This document shows positions 47,902 to 58,136 of a DNA stretch of 64,000 nt, piece after piece; position 1 is the stretch's first letter; each line of letters opens with the position of its first letter. The translations under genes were made by a program, and so were the position numbers. This DNA is from Theropithecus gelada. Lineage: Eukaryota > Chordata > Mammalia > Primates > Cercopithecidae. Location of the stretch: positions 69,173,053 through 69,237,052 of the forward strand of contig NC_037681.1 in the NCBI RefSeq assembly GCF_003255815.1, given 5' to 3'. The notes beneath the pieces were generated by a model. It worked only from the letters and a program-made list of their open reading frames with translations. It was not told where the DNA came from and did no database searches.

Positions 47902-50900
47902 TCAGTTCCCACCTATGAGTGAGAACATGCGGTGTTTGGTTTTCTGTTCTTGTGATAGTTTGCTAAGAATGATGGTTTCCAGCTGCATCCATGTCCCTAC
48001 AAAGGATGCAAACTCATCCTTTTTTATGGCTGCATAGTATTCCATGGTGTATATGTGCCACATTTTCTTAATCCAATCTGTCACTGATGGACATTTGGGT
48101 TGATTCCAAGTCTTTGCTATTGTGAATAGTGCTGCAATAAACATACGTGTGCATGTGTCTTTATAGCAGCATAATTTATAATCCTTTGGGTATATCCCCA
48201 GTAATGGGATGGCTGGGTCATATGGTACATCTAGTTCTAGATCCTTGAGGAATCGCCATACTGTTTTCCATAATGGTTGAACTAGTTTACAATCCCACCA
48301 ACAGTGTAAAAGTGTTCCTATTTCTCCACATCCTCTCCAGCACCTGTTGTTTCCTGACTTTTTAATGATCGCCATTCTAACTGGTGTGAGATGGTATCTC
48401 ATTGTGGTTTTGATTTGCATTTCTCTGATGGCCAGTGATGATGAGCATTTTTTCATATGTCTGTTGGCTGTATGAATGTCTTCTTTTGAGAAATGTCTGT
48501 TCATATCCTTTGCCCACTTTTTGATGGGGTTGTTTGTTTTTTTCTTGTAAATTTGTTTGAGTTCTTTGTAGGTTCTGGATATTAGCCCTTTGTCAGATGA
48601 GTAGATTGCAAAAATTTTCTCCCATTCTGTAGGTTGCCTGTTCACTCTGATGGTAGTTTCTTTTGCCGTGCAGAAGCTCTTTAGTTTTATTAGATCCCAT
48701 TTGTCAATTTTAGCTTTTGCTGCCATTGCTTTTGGTGTTTTAGACATGAAGTCTTTGCCCATGCCTATGTCCTGAATGGTACTACCTAGGTTTTCCTCTA
48801 GGATTTTTATGGTATTAGGTCTAACATTTAAGTCTCTAATCCATCTTGAATTAATTTTCGTATAAGGAGTAAGGAAAGGATCCAGTTTCAGCTTTCTACT
48901 TATGGCTAGCCAATTTTCCCAGCACCATTTATTAAATAGGGAATCCTTTCCCCATTTCTTGTTTTTGTCAGGTTTGTCAAAGATCAGATGGCTGTAGATG
49001 TGTGGTATTATTTCTGAGGACTCTGTTCTGTTCCATTGGTCTATATCTCTGTTTTGGTACCAGTACCATGCTGTTTTGGTTACTGTAGCCTTGTAGTATA
49101 GTTTGAAGTCAGGTAGCGTGATGCCTCCAGCTTTGTTCTTTTGACTTAGGATTGTCTTGGAGATGCGGGCTCTTTTTTGGTTCCATATGAACTTTAAAGC
49201 AGTTTTTTCCAATTCTGTGAAGAAACTCATTGGTAGCTTGATGGGGATGGCATTGAATCTATAAATTACCTTGGGCAGTATGGCCATTTTCACGATATTG
49301 ATTCTTCCTATCCATGAGCATGGTATGTTCTTCCATTTGTTTGTGTCCTCTTTGATTTCACTGAGCAGTGGTTTGTAGTTCTCCTTGAAGAGGTCCTTTA
49401 CATCCCTTGTAAGTTGGATTCCTAGGTATTTTATTCTCTTTGAAGCAATTGTGAATGGAAGTTCATTCATGATTTGGCTCTGTGTTTGTCTGTTATTGGT
49501 GTATAAGAATGCTTGTGATTTTTGCACATTAATTTTGTATCCTGAGACTTTGCTGAAGTTGCTTATCAGCTTAAGGAGATTTTGGGCTGAGACAATGGGG
49601 TTTTCTAAATATACAATCATGTCATCTGCAAACAGGGACAATTTGACTTCTTCTTTTCCTAACTGAATACCCCTGATTTCTTTCTCTTGCCTAATTGCCC
49701 TAGCCAGAACTTCCAACACTATGTTGAATAGGAGTGGTGAGAGAGGGCATCCCTGTCTTGTGCCAGTTTTCAAAGGGAATTTTTCCAGTTTTTGCCCATT
49801 CAGTATGGTATTGGCTGTGGGTTTGTCATAAATAGCTCTTATTATTTTGAGGTACGTTCCATCAATACCGAATTTATTGAGCGTTTTTAGCATGAAGGGC
49901 TGTTGAATTTTGTCAAAAGCCTTTTCTGCATCTATTGAGATAATCATGTGGTTCTTGTCTTTGGTTCTGTTTATATGCTGGATTATGTTTATTGATTTGC
50001 GAATGTTGAACCAGCCTTGCATCCCAGGGATGAAGCCCACTTGATCATGGTGGATAAGCTTTTTGATGTGTTGTTGAATCCGGTTTGCCAGTATTTTATT
50101 GAGGATTTTTGCATCGATGTTCATCAGGGATATTGGTCTAAAATTCTCTTTTTTTGTTGTATCTCTGCCAGGCTTTGGTATCAGGATGATGTTGGCCTCA
50201 TAAAATGAGTTAGGGAGGATTCCCTCTTTTTCTATTGATTGGAATAGTTTCAGAAGGAATGGTACCAACTCCTCCTTGTACCTCTGGTAGAATTCAGCTG
50301 TGAATCCATCTGGTCCTGGACTTTTTTTGGTTGGTAGGCTATTAATTGTTGCCTCAATTTCAGAGCCTGCTATTGGTCTATTCAGGGATTCAACTTCTTC
50401 CTGGTTTAGTCTTGGAAGAGTGTAAGTGTCCAGGAAATTATCCATTTCTTCTAGATTTTCCAGTTTATTTGCGTAGAGGTGTTTATAGTATTCTCTGATG
50501 GTAGTTTGTATTTCTGTGGGGTCGGTGGTGATATCCCCTTTATCATTTTTAATTGCGTCGATTTGATTCTTCTCTCTTTTCTTCTTTATTAGTCTTGCTA
50601 GTGGTCTGTCAATTTTGTTGATCTTTTCAAAAAACCAACTCCTGGATTCATTGATTTTTTGGAGGGTTTTTTGTGTCTCTATCTCCTTCAGTTCTGCTCT
50701 GATCTTAGTTATTTCTTGCCTTCTGCTAGCTTTGGAATGTGTTTGCTCTTGCTTCTCTAGTTCTTTTAATTGCGATGTTAGAGTGTCAATTTTTGATCTT
50801 TCCTGCTTTCTCTTGTGGGCATTTAGTGCTATAAATTTCCCTCTACACACTGCTTTAAATGTGTCCCAGAGATTCTGGTATGTTGTATCTTTGTTCTCAT

Positions 50901-51729
50901 TGGTTTCAAAGAACATCTTTATTTCTGCCTTCATTTCGTTATGTACCCAGTAGTCATTCAGGAGCAGGTTGTTCAGTTTCCATGTAGTTGAGCGGTTTTG
51001 ATTGAGTTTCTTAGTCCTGAGTTCTAGTTTGATTGCACTGTGGTCTGAGAGACAGTTTGTTATAATTTCTGTTCTTGTACATTTGCTGAGGAGTGCTTTA
51101 CTTGCAATTATATGGTCAATTTTGGAATAAGTACGATGTGGTGCTGAGAAGAATGTATATTCTGTTGATTTGGGGTGGAGAGTTCTGTAGATGTCTATTA
51201 GGTCTGCTTGCTGCAGAGATGAGTTCAATTCCTGGATATCCTTGTTAACTTTCTGTCTTGTTGATCTGTCTAATGTTGACAGTGGAGTGTTGAAGTCTCC
51301 CATTATTATTGTATGGGAGTCTAAGTCTCTTTGTAAGTCTCTAAGGACTTGCTTTATGAATCTGGGTGCTCCTGTATTGGGTGCATATATATTTAGGATA
51401 GTTAGCTCTTCCTGTTGAATTGATCCCTTTACCATTATGTAATGGCCTTCTTTGTCTCTTTTGATCTTTGATGGTTTAAAGTCTGTTTTATCAGAGACTA
51501 GGATTGCAACCCCTGCTTTTTTTTGTTCTCCATTTGCTTGGTAAATCTTCCTCCATCCCTTTATTTTGAGCCTATGTATGTCTCTGCGTGTGAGATGGGT
51601 CTCCTGAATACAGCAGACTGATGGGTCTTGACTCTTTATCCAGTTTGCCAGTCTGTGTCTTTTAATTGGAGCATTTAGTCCATTTACATTTAAGGTTAAG
51701 ATTGTTATGTGTGAACTTGATCCTGCCAT
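47902..51729 (-). CDS. L1 ORF2p: endonuclease / reverse transcriptase, uninterrupted
   Basis: An open frame of 1275 codons, the full family length. N-terminal APE-type endonuclease: N14 in LTLNVNG, E43 in CIQETH, D145/N147 in MGDFNTP, D205 in KIDHI and H230 in SDHSAI are all present. A Z/RT region follows, with the catalytic FADD motif (LSLFADDMIVYL) near residue 700. The C-terminal Cys-rich segment (CWRGCGEIGTLLHCWWDC) is intact. It makes target-primed cDNA of its own mRNA. Protein-level integrity indicates young age; expression or activity cannot be read from the sequence. Confidence 0.95.
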   Translation of the reverse strand: MAGSSSHITILTLNVNGLNAPIKRHRLANWIKSQDPSVCCIQETHLTRRDIHRLKIKGWRKIYQANGEQKKAGVAILVSDKTDFKPSKIKRDKEGHYIMVKGSIQQEELTILNIYAPNTGAPRFIKQVLRDLQRDLDSHTIIMGDFNTPLSTLDRSTRQKVNKDIQELNSSLQQADLIDIYRTLHPKSTEYTFFSAPHRTYSKIDHIIASKALLSKCTRTEIITNCLSDHSAIKLELRTKKLNQNRSTTWKLNNLLLNDYWVHNEMKAEIKMFFETNENKDTTYQNLWDTFKAVCRGKFIALNAHKRKQERSKIDTLTSQLKELEKQEQTHSKASRRQEITKIRAELKEIETQKTLQKINESRSWFFEKINKIDRPLARLIKKKREKNQIDAIKNDKGDITTDPTEIQTTIREYYKHLYANKLENLEEMDNFLDTYTLPRLNQEEVESLNRPIAGSEIEATINSLPTKKSPGPDGFTAEFYQRYKEELVPFLLKLFQSIEKEGILPNSFYEANIILIPKPGRDTTKKENFRPISLMNIDAKILNKILANRIQQHIKKLIHHDQVGFIPGMQGWFNIRKSINIIQHINRTKDKNHMIISIDAEKAFDKIQQPFMLKTLNKFGIDGTYLKIIRAIYDKPTANTILNGQKLEKFPLKTGTRQGCPLSPLLFNIVLEVLARAIRQEKEIRGIQLGKEEVKLSLFADDMIVYLENPIVSAQNLLKLISNFSKVSGYKINVQKSQAFLYTNNRQTQSQIMNELPFTIASKRIKYLGIQLTRDVKDLFKENYKPLLSEIKEDTNKWKNIPCSWIGRINIVKMAILPKVIYRFNAIPIKLPMSFFTELEKTALKFIWNQKRARISKTILSQKNKAGGITLPDFKLYYKATVTKTAWYWYQNRDIDQWNRTESSEIIPHIYSHLIFDKPDKNKKWGKDSLFNKWCWENWLAISRKLKLDPFLTPYTKINSRWIRDLNVRPNTIKILEENLGSTIQDIGMGKDFMSKTPKAMAAKAKIDKWDLIKLKSFCTAKETTIRVNRQPTEWEKIFAIYSSDKGLISRTYKELKQIYKKKTNNPIKKWAKDMNRHFSKEDIHTANRHMKKCSSSLAIREMQIKTTMRYHLTPVRMAIIKKSGNNRCWRGCGEIGTLLHCWWDCKLVQPLWKTVWRFLKDLELDVPYDPAIPLLGIYPKDYKLCCYKDTCTRMFIAALFTIAKTWNQPKCPSVTDWIKKMWHIYTMEYYAAIKKDEFASFVGTWMQLETIILSKLSQEQKTKHRMFSLIGGN

Positions 51730-51792
51730 TATGATATTAACTGGTTATTTTGTTCGTTAGTTGATGCAGTTTCTTCCTAGCCTCGATGGTCT

Positions 51793-52809
51793 TTACATTT
51801 TGGCATGTTTTTGCAATGGCTGGTACCGGTTGTTCCTTTCCATGTTGAGTGCTTCCTTCAGGGTCTCTTGTAAGGCAGGCCTAGTGGTGACAAAAATCTC
51901 TAAGCATTTGCTTATCTGTAAAGGATTTTATTTCTCCTTCACTTATGAAACTTAGTTTGGCTGGATATGAAATTCTGGGTTTAAAATTCTTTTCTTTAAG
52001 AATGTTGAATATTGGCCCCCACTCTCTTCTGGCTTGGAGAGTTTCTGCCGAGAGATCTGCTGTGAGTCTGATGGGCTTCCCTTTGTGGGTAACCCGACCT
52101 TTCTCTCTGGCTGCCCTTAAGATTTTTTCCTTCATTTCAACTTTGGTGAATCTGGCAATTATGTGTCTTGGAGTTGCTCTTCTCGAGGAGTATCTTTGTG
52201 GCGTTCTCTGTATTTCCTGGATTTGAATGTTGGCCTGCCCTACTAGGTTGGGGAAGTTCTCCTGGATGATATCCTGAAGAGTGTTTTCCAACTTGGTTCC
52301 ATTTTCCCCCTCACTTTCAGGCACCCCAATCAGACGTAGATTTGGTCTTTTTACATAATCCCATACTTCTTGCAGGCTTTGTTCATTTCTTTTTCTTCTT
52401 TTTTCTTTTGGTTTCTCTTCTCGCTTCATTTCATTCATTTGATCCTCAATCGCTGATACTCTTTCTTCCAGTTGATCGAGTCGGTTACTGAAGCTTGTGC
52501 ATTTGTCACGTATTTCTCGTGTCATGGTTTTCATCTCTTTCATTTCGTTTATGACCTTCTCTGCATTAATTACTCCAGCCGTCAATTCTTCCACTTTTTT
52601 TCAAGATTTTTAGTTTCTTTGCGCTGGGTACGTAATTCCTCCTTTAGCTCTGAGAAATTTGATGGACTGAAGCCTTCTTCTCTCATCTCGTCAAAGTCAT
52701 TCTCCGTCCAGCTTTGATCCGTTGCTGGCGATGAGCTGCGCTCCTTTGCCGGGGGAGATGTGCTCTTATTTTTTGAATTTCCAGCTTTTCTGCCCTGCTT
52801 TTTCCCCAT
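51793..52809 (-). pseudogene. L1 ORF1 with at least two frameshifts
   Basis: ORF1p is the trimeric RNA-binding chaperone of L1. Start codon at 52809 (MGKKQGRKAGNSKNKS). The first frame ends after ~75 codons near 52582. The homologous continuation (LTAGVINAEKVINEMKEM, coiled coil, then the RRM and CTD with RRATPRHIIARFTKVEMKEK) lies in another frame from 52594. It breaks again near 51888, where MLRDF is followed by CHH and a stop instead of the expected TTRP. The natural stop lies near 51795. The coiled-coil, RRM and CTD segments are otherwise well kept. Confidence 0.9.
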
Positions 52810-52817
52810 CTTTGTGG

Positions 52818-53851
52818 TTTTATCTGCCTCTGGTCTTTGATGATGGTGATGTACTGATGGGGTTTTGGTGTAGGTGTCCTTCCTGTTTGATAGTTTTCCT
52901 TCTAACAGTCAGGACCCTCAGCTGTAGGTCTGTTGGAGATTGCTTGAGGTCCACTCCAGACCCTGTTTGCCTGGGTATCAGCAGCAGAGGCTGCAGAAGA
53001 TAGAATATTTCTGAACAGTGAGTGTACCTGTCTGATTCTTGCTTTGGAAGCTTCCTCTCAGGGGTGTACTCCACCCTGTGAGGTGTGGGGTGTCAGACTG
53101 CCCCTAGTGGGGGATGTCTCCCAGTTAGGCTACTCAGGGGTCAGGGACCCACTAGAGCAGGCAGTCTGTCCGTTCTCAGATCTCAACCTCCGTGTTGGGA
53201 GATCCACTGCTCTCTTCAAAGCTGTCAGACAGAGTCGTTTGCGTCTGCAGAGGTTTCTGCTGCTTTTTTGTTGTTGTTGTTGTTGTTGTGTAGCTGTGCC
53301 CTGTCCCCAGAGGTGGAGTCTACAGAGACAGGCAGGTTTCCTTGAGCTGCTGTGAGCTCCACCCAGTTCGAGCTTCCCAGCAGCTTTGTTTACCTACTTA
53401 AGCCTCAGCAATGGCGGGCGCCCCTCCCCCAGCCTCGCTGCTGCCTTGCTGGTAGATCACAGACTGCTGTGCTAGCAATGAGGGAGGCTCCGTGGGCGTG
53501 GGACCCTCCCGGCCAGGTGTGGGATATGATCTCCTGGTGTGCCTGTTTGCTTAAAGCGCAATATTGGGGTGGGAGTTACCCGATTTTCCAGGTGTTGTGT
53601 GTCTCAGTTCCCCTGGCTAGGAAAAGGGATTCCCTTCCCCCTTGCACTTCCCAGGTGAGGCGATGCCTCGCCCTGCTTCAGCTCTCGCTGGTCGGGCTGC
53701 AGCAGCTGACCAGCACCGATCGTCCGGCACTCCCCAGTGAGATGAACCCAGTACCTCAGTTGAAAATGCAGAAATCACCGGTCTTCTGTGTCGCTGGCGC
53801 TGGGAGTTGGAGACTGGAGCTGTTCCTATTCGGCCATCTTGCTCCGCCCCC
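52818..53851 (-). promoter_or_regulatory. L1 5'UTR (sense promoter and candidate antisense promoter)
   Basis: About 1.03 kb from the conserved L1 5' end to just before ORF1. In primate L1PA elements this region holds an internal Pol II promoter with an early YY1 site (the gatggc core near 53833-53838 in reverse) and an antisense promoter. Here the antisense direction is +, i.e. toward the GTF2A1L terminal exon ~2.9 kb away. Promoter activity is inferred from the family. Confidence 0.75.
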
Positions 53852-54040
53852 AACAATTTTTTCAGTAATTCTTTACTATTTTTTTTTTTTTTGCAGAATT
53901 TTCCTGGATATTCTTGTTTATTTTTCATATTAACTCCAGAATCAACATGTCTGGTTCAAAATAAAACCCTGTTGGTATTTTCATTGAGATCATATTAATA
54001 AAATTTGTTATTTTAATGATGTTGGGGAGGAATAGGTTGC
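53852..54040. other. Intron flanking the L1, remnant of the pre-insertion ancient repeat
   Basis: Begins with the candidate right target duplication (aacaatttttt). Includes a T13 run. Seems to continue the old LINE-like text interrupted by the L1. Confidence 0.4.
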
Positions 54041-55030
54041 AATTTTAGATGGAGTGTCTGGGGGGCCCTTATTGAGAATGTAATAGGGTAAAGATCAGAA
54101 GGAAGTAAGGGAATGAACTGTGAGGATATTAGGGTTTAAGCATTTTAGACACAAGGAACAAGAAATACAAAAGTCCTGAGGTAGGAGTTTGCCCATGTGT
54201 TCAGGGAACAGTGCAGAGGCCAGAGCAGTAAGTTAGGAAAAATGAAGAATCTTGTAGTCCATTGTAAGGGCTTTAGTTTTTGGATGGGAGGTCATTGGAG
54301 AGTTTTGAGAAGAGAAATGACATCTGATTTATGTTTTTAGCAGACACTCTAGGTATGCTGTTTATAGTAGACTGAAAGTGGGTGTTGTCAGGGAGCACGG
54401 GTAAAAACAGGAACTAGTTATGAGGCTATTGTATTAATCTGGGCAAGAGAAGATGATGGCTGAGATAAGAGTAACAGTAGTGGTAGTGGTAGAAGTTTTT
54501 GGAATATGAATATGTTTTGTAGGTAGAACTAACATGTACTGATGGATCTGGATATGGGACATAAGTAGCAAGCATAAAGAATACCTCTGAGATTTTTGAC
54601 TTGAGCTCTTAGAAGAATGAGTGATCATTTCCCAGTGAGGTGGGGAAGATTGTGAGGTTTGGGGAAGAGAGTATAAGTGTCATAGCTTTAAACTTGCTTC
54701 AGATATCTACTTGACATTCAGGAGAGGATGCTGAAGCAGTTGAATGAGAATCTGGGATTTAAGGGAGAGGTGTGAGCTAGACATAAATTCTTGGAGTCAA
54801 CAGCATATAAATGGTGTTTAAAGTCATGAGACTAGGATCACCAAAAGTGAATATAAGCAAAAACAAGAATCCTGGTGTACCTTAAAATTGAGAGGTAAGA
54901 GATATAAGGAGGATTCAGTAAAGGAAACTAAGGAGTGGTCAGAGAGTGGAAAACCGGTGGATTTTAGAAGCCAAGTGAGAAGAATATTTCAAAGAGGAGA
55001 GAGTGTTGAATGCTACCAGTAGGTCAAGTA
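54041..55030. mobile_element. Ancient mammalian interspersed repeat, family unnamed
   Basis: The ordered stretches ggaagatt(gt)gaggtttgggg, cttgacattcaggagaggat, ttcttggagtcaacagcata and taaatggtgtttaaagtcat follow a text I recognise as a common, old interspersed repeat (+ strand reading). I cannot name the family with confidence. Confidence 0.45.
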
Positions 55031-55189
55031 TTTCTTCAGTGTATTCCGATTTATGTCTTTGGTTGTGGTGCTAATTGGCTTATTCCTCTGGAATGTCTTC
55101 TAACTGTTGATTCTATGCATGAAGGCTATGAATTATTTCTGTATATTAATTTTATATCAGCATTCTTAGTAATTTGTCATTGATTATTT

Positions 55190-55411
55190 TGGATTTTTGA
55201 GACATGCAATCACTGTATTTATAAATCTATTCCTTCTCAATTTTTATATCTCTACTTATTTTTTCTTGTCTAATTGCATTGGCTAGTACCTCTAGAGTGT
55301 TTAGGAAGTTGGGTAATAGTGGATATCCTTGTCTGTGTCCTGACTTTAGTGAGAATGCTTTCAGGGTTTTTCCCACTAAGTGTGTCACTGGCTTTTGGGC
55401 TGAGATGGGTG

Positions 55412-55452
<41 letters not shown>

Positions 55453-55560
55453 ATACAGTCTTTTAATCTTTTTTTTTCTTGAGTTTTAAAAAATCTAAAA
55501 TGCAATAGCTTTATTAAATACTTTTTCAACACAATTAGAGGTGATTATACGATTTATCAG
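55190..55560 (-). mobile_element. Old L1 ORF2 fragment, antisense, with (TG)n
   Basis: Reversed L1 text (cttgtctaattgcattggct, then ttagtgagaatgctttcagg) interrupted by an ~18-unit TG run at 55414-55449. Confidence 0.78.
55414..55449. repeat. (TG)18 microsatellite
   Basis: Uninterrupted TG dinucleotides over ~36 bases, likely length-polymorphic. Confidence 0.93.
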
Positions 55561-56788
55561 TAGCTCAAGTAATATGATGTTTATATTAATAAATTCCTAA
55601 CACTGAACTATTGTTGTATATCTAGAAAAAATATAGTCACTAGATAAAGGTACCACAATGAATTGTTGCTTCTGTTGCTGTTCTCCTGCTAATTCTGGTT
55701 ATATTTTATTACCTGTGCTGAGTTTGGGATTTTTGTTGTCACTATTGCATTCCCAAGGGATTTTTAAGACATGTGCAAGTGCCTGTGCAAGACAATTTGG
55801 GAATAAAACTCAGAAAAAATTTACTAGGACTTAAACCACCCCCCCCCACACACACACAAAAATAGGGGTTTATCTTGTGTGTTTTCTTATGCTTCACAAA
55901 ATGTATCTGAATACCAGTCACAGCTTTTCCTGGACTTGACTATTTGTAGTCAACAACTAGGTTTAAATTTTACTCTTGATCTCAGATCATATATTCCTAG
56001 GGCTTTTAAATAGTCACTTGCAGTTTACTTAGAGGTAGCAATGATTTTATGGCTTGTTACCTCTTGAAGTAGTAAAATTTCTTATTTTTTATTTTGTCTG
56101 TGTCTAGGCTGATTTATGGAATCTAGAAAACAGCCAGCAGAATCTAACAGATTATAAACTGTATCTTCTGACCTTGTTCAGTGCTTTATTGTGACTTTCT
56201 TCCTCACAATGAAGTATCAGTTTTTCATTTCTGGTAACATTACCTACATCCTTCCTGTTTATTCCTTTGCAGACATACTGGACTCTTTGCTATTCTTGAA
56301 CAATCCAGGCATGCCCCTCTTCAGGACTGTTCACTTCTGTTCCTTTTATCTGGAATGCTTCTGAGTCAATATCTGCCTGGCTTTATTCCTTACCTTTTCA
56401 AGTTTTTGCTCAAGTGTCACCTCAAATGGCAGCTTAATATTCTATACAATTTACTTAAGTATTAGGTGTCTGTCCTTCCCTATTAAAATGTAAACTCTTA
56501 AAAGGCAGGGTTTCTTTTTTTTGGTTTTACATATACAGGATGTGTGTTTTTATATATAAAATATACAGTATAGAAATATATGTATCTTAATATATTTCCA
56601 GTGCCTAAAACAGTGTCTAACACATAGGAACTCAAATGTTTGTGGAACGAATAAACTATCTTGAGGAGGTTTTAGTTTTAAGGCACTCACATTTAGGGTG
56701 AGAATAATCCCATTTACTGTAGCAAAGAGATGCAGGTGATCCTTTAACTTGTAAAATTAATTAATGTAAACTACTTTTCTCCCTCCAG
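55561..56788. other. Last intron, proximal to terminal exon; no feature recognised
   Basis: Includes a C9-(AC)n run at ~55838-55858. The rest reads as unique or anciently repetitive intron ending at the acceptor of exon 56789. Confidence 0.5.
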
Positions 56789-56896
56789 ATTCATCGAAGC
56801 AAGAACAAATGGAAATTCTATTTGAAAGATGGTGTTATGTGTTTTGGAGGGAGAGACTATGTATTTGCAAAAGCCATTGGTGATGCAGAGTGGTAA
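56789..56896 (+). CDS. GTF2A1L: GTF2A1L terminal coding exon
   Basis: This is the last coding exon: 35 codons plus TAA. It begins after a classic polypyrimidine tract (cttttctccctccag) with IHRSKNKWKFYLKDG and ends GDAEW-stop, the invariant C-terminus of TFIIA alpha/beta proteins. The IHRxKNKWK...GRDYxFxKAxGDAEW signature forms the core of the beta-barrel that contacts TBP and TFIIA-gamma. Phase 0 entry matches the exon at 42846. The 13.9-kb preceding intron carries the near-intact L1. Across the six exons in this window all 1190 coding bases are open, with no frame disruption. Confidence 0.97.
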   Translation: MHRSKNKWKFYLKDGVMCFGGRDYVFAKAIGDAEW

Positions 56897-57055
56897 ACCT
56901 TGTGAGCTCAGTACAGCTATTTTGTGAACATCAGTTGGACTATATTGCATATTGTGAAATTCATTTTTATTTTAAATATAGTCCAGCAGAGAGCTGTTCA
57001 AATTTGTAGTTCACTGTATGGAATTTAATAAAATTATAATTCAGATGCAGATACA
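56897..57055 (+). promoter_or_regulatory. GTF2A1L: GTF2A1L 3'UTR with polyadenylation signal
   Basis: A short AT-rich untranslated region follows the TAA stop. A canonical AATAAA sits at 57027-57032, about 130 bases downstream of the stop, so cleavage is expected roughly 10-30 bases later. The exact cleavage site is inferred. Confidence 0.75.
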
Positions 57056-57706
57056 AATACACAATTTTATATGTATTTCGTTTTGTGCCCTAACAGGGTT
57101 TTTAAAAACTCTCATTCTATACCATTACAAAGCATAGATGCATCAGGATAATGGAACATGAAAAAGTATCACATTTCTTTTTTCTTGAAGTAAAATTTAA
57201 ATCACATTTCAGTTCCCCTTCATGGTAAAGTCAGTATCAGTTATTAGATTGGGACCAGCATTCCTCCCACCTCTCACCAAACCATGTTATAGAACGTCCT
57301 TGGGAGTCTTTTAAGTAGTGGGATATTCAAAAAGGCTTCTTTGGGTTTTAATTCTGTACTGATTACTGGAAATATGTTGATTGTTTAAGCCCAGATGGTC
57401 CCTTGGAGGCAGATGCCTATACTATTATTTGAACATGAAAATTTTTGCCGAGGCTAGGATCCCTATAGCTAAGGATCAGCCTCTCTGAACTTACCATTTG
57501 GCTAGGCCATTCTTCTTTATATTTCTGGGGAATTGTGAGGAAGTGGGTTAGGTTCCTATTCTACTTCTTGAAATTTTATACTTCTTTATTTTGCCTAATC
57601 ATGGTGGGTTTTTCTCTCTCCCTACTTTTTCTGTTTTTTTGTGCAGTGGAAGACCCCTTTGCAAACCCTTTCCCCTTCAAAGGCAGTGCCTCACTCTCTT
57701 TTTCTT
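57056..57706. other. Intergenic sequence just past GTF2A1L, no feature recognised
   Basis: No ORF or repeat family recognised before the gap-bearing AluY. Ends in the AluY target duplication (57689-57706). Confidence 0.45.
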
Positions 57707-58118
57707 TTTTTTTTTTTTTTTTTTTTTTTTTTAGNNNNNNNNNNNNNNNNNNNNNNNNNNNNNNNNNNNNNNNNNNNNNNNNNNNNNNNNNNNNNNNNNN
57801 NNNNNNNNNNNNNNNNNNNNNNNNNNNTTTTGTGAGACGGAGTCTCGCTCTGTCGCCCGGGCTGGAGTGCAGTGGCCGGATCTCAGCTCACTGCAAGCTC
57901 CGCCTCCCGGGTTCCCGCCATTCTCCTGCCTCAGCCTCCCGAGTAGCTGGGACTACAGGCGCCCGCCACCTCGCCCGGCTAATTTTTTTTTTTTATTTTT
58001 TAGTAGAGACGGGGTTTCACCGTGTTAGCCAGGATGGTCTCGATCTCCTGACCTCGTGATCCGCCCGTCTCGGCCTCCCAAAGTGCTGGGATTACAGGCT
58101 TGAGCCACCGCGCCCGGC
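57707..58118 (-). mobile_element. Very young AluY, antisense, containing an assembly gap
   Basis: CpG-rich, nearly undecayed reversed AluY (gtggccggatctcagctcac, cgcccgccacctcgcccggc), with a perfect 18-bp target duplication cctcactctctttttctt at 57689-57706 and 58119-58136. The sub-type resembles AluY lineages active in Old World monkeys. The N gap lies between the T tail and the Alu body, so the real length is uncertain. Confidence 0.95.
57735..57827. other. Assembly gap (93 N)
   Basis: Ninety-three unknown bases inside the AluY tail. Any open frame crossing it is an artefact. Confidence 1.
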
Positions 58119-58136
58119 CCTCACTCTCTTTTTCTT

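Larger units (their letters stand above)
47673..53851 (-). mobile_element. Near-intact full-length L1 (L1PA-type), antisense to GTF2A1L
   Basis: This is the complete architecture: 5'UTR starting ggggcggagcaagatggccg (reverse of 53851 downward), ORF1 52809-51793, the inter-ORF spacer, ORF2 51729-47902, and a 3'UTR ending in an A-rich tail with (ATA)n at 47673-47710. Length ~6.2 kb. Candidate target duplication agtaatttttt / aacaatttttt (9/11). The ORF2 closely resembles human L1PA ORF2 and has the same 1275-residue length. ORF1 is frameshifted, so autonomous mobility in cis is doubtful. It sits in the last GTF2A1L intron, on the opposite strand. Confidence 0.96.

Noticed and set aside
53044..53933. 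+ strand frames of 103 and 193 codons
   Set aside because: They lie on the antisense strand of the L1 5'UTR. I cannot identify them as the L1 ORF0 frame, so no gene is claimed.
57535..58059. 174-codon frame crossing unknown residues
   Set aside because: It runs through the N gap and an AluY, so it is an artefact.
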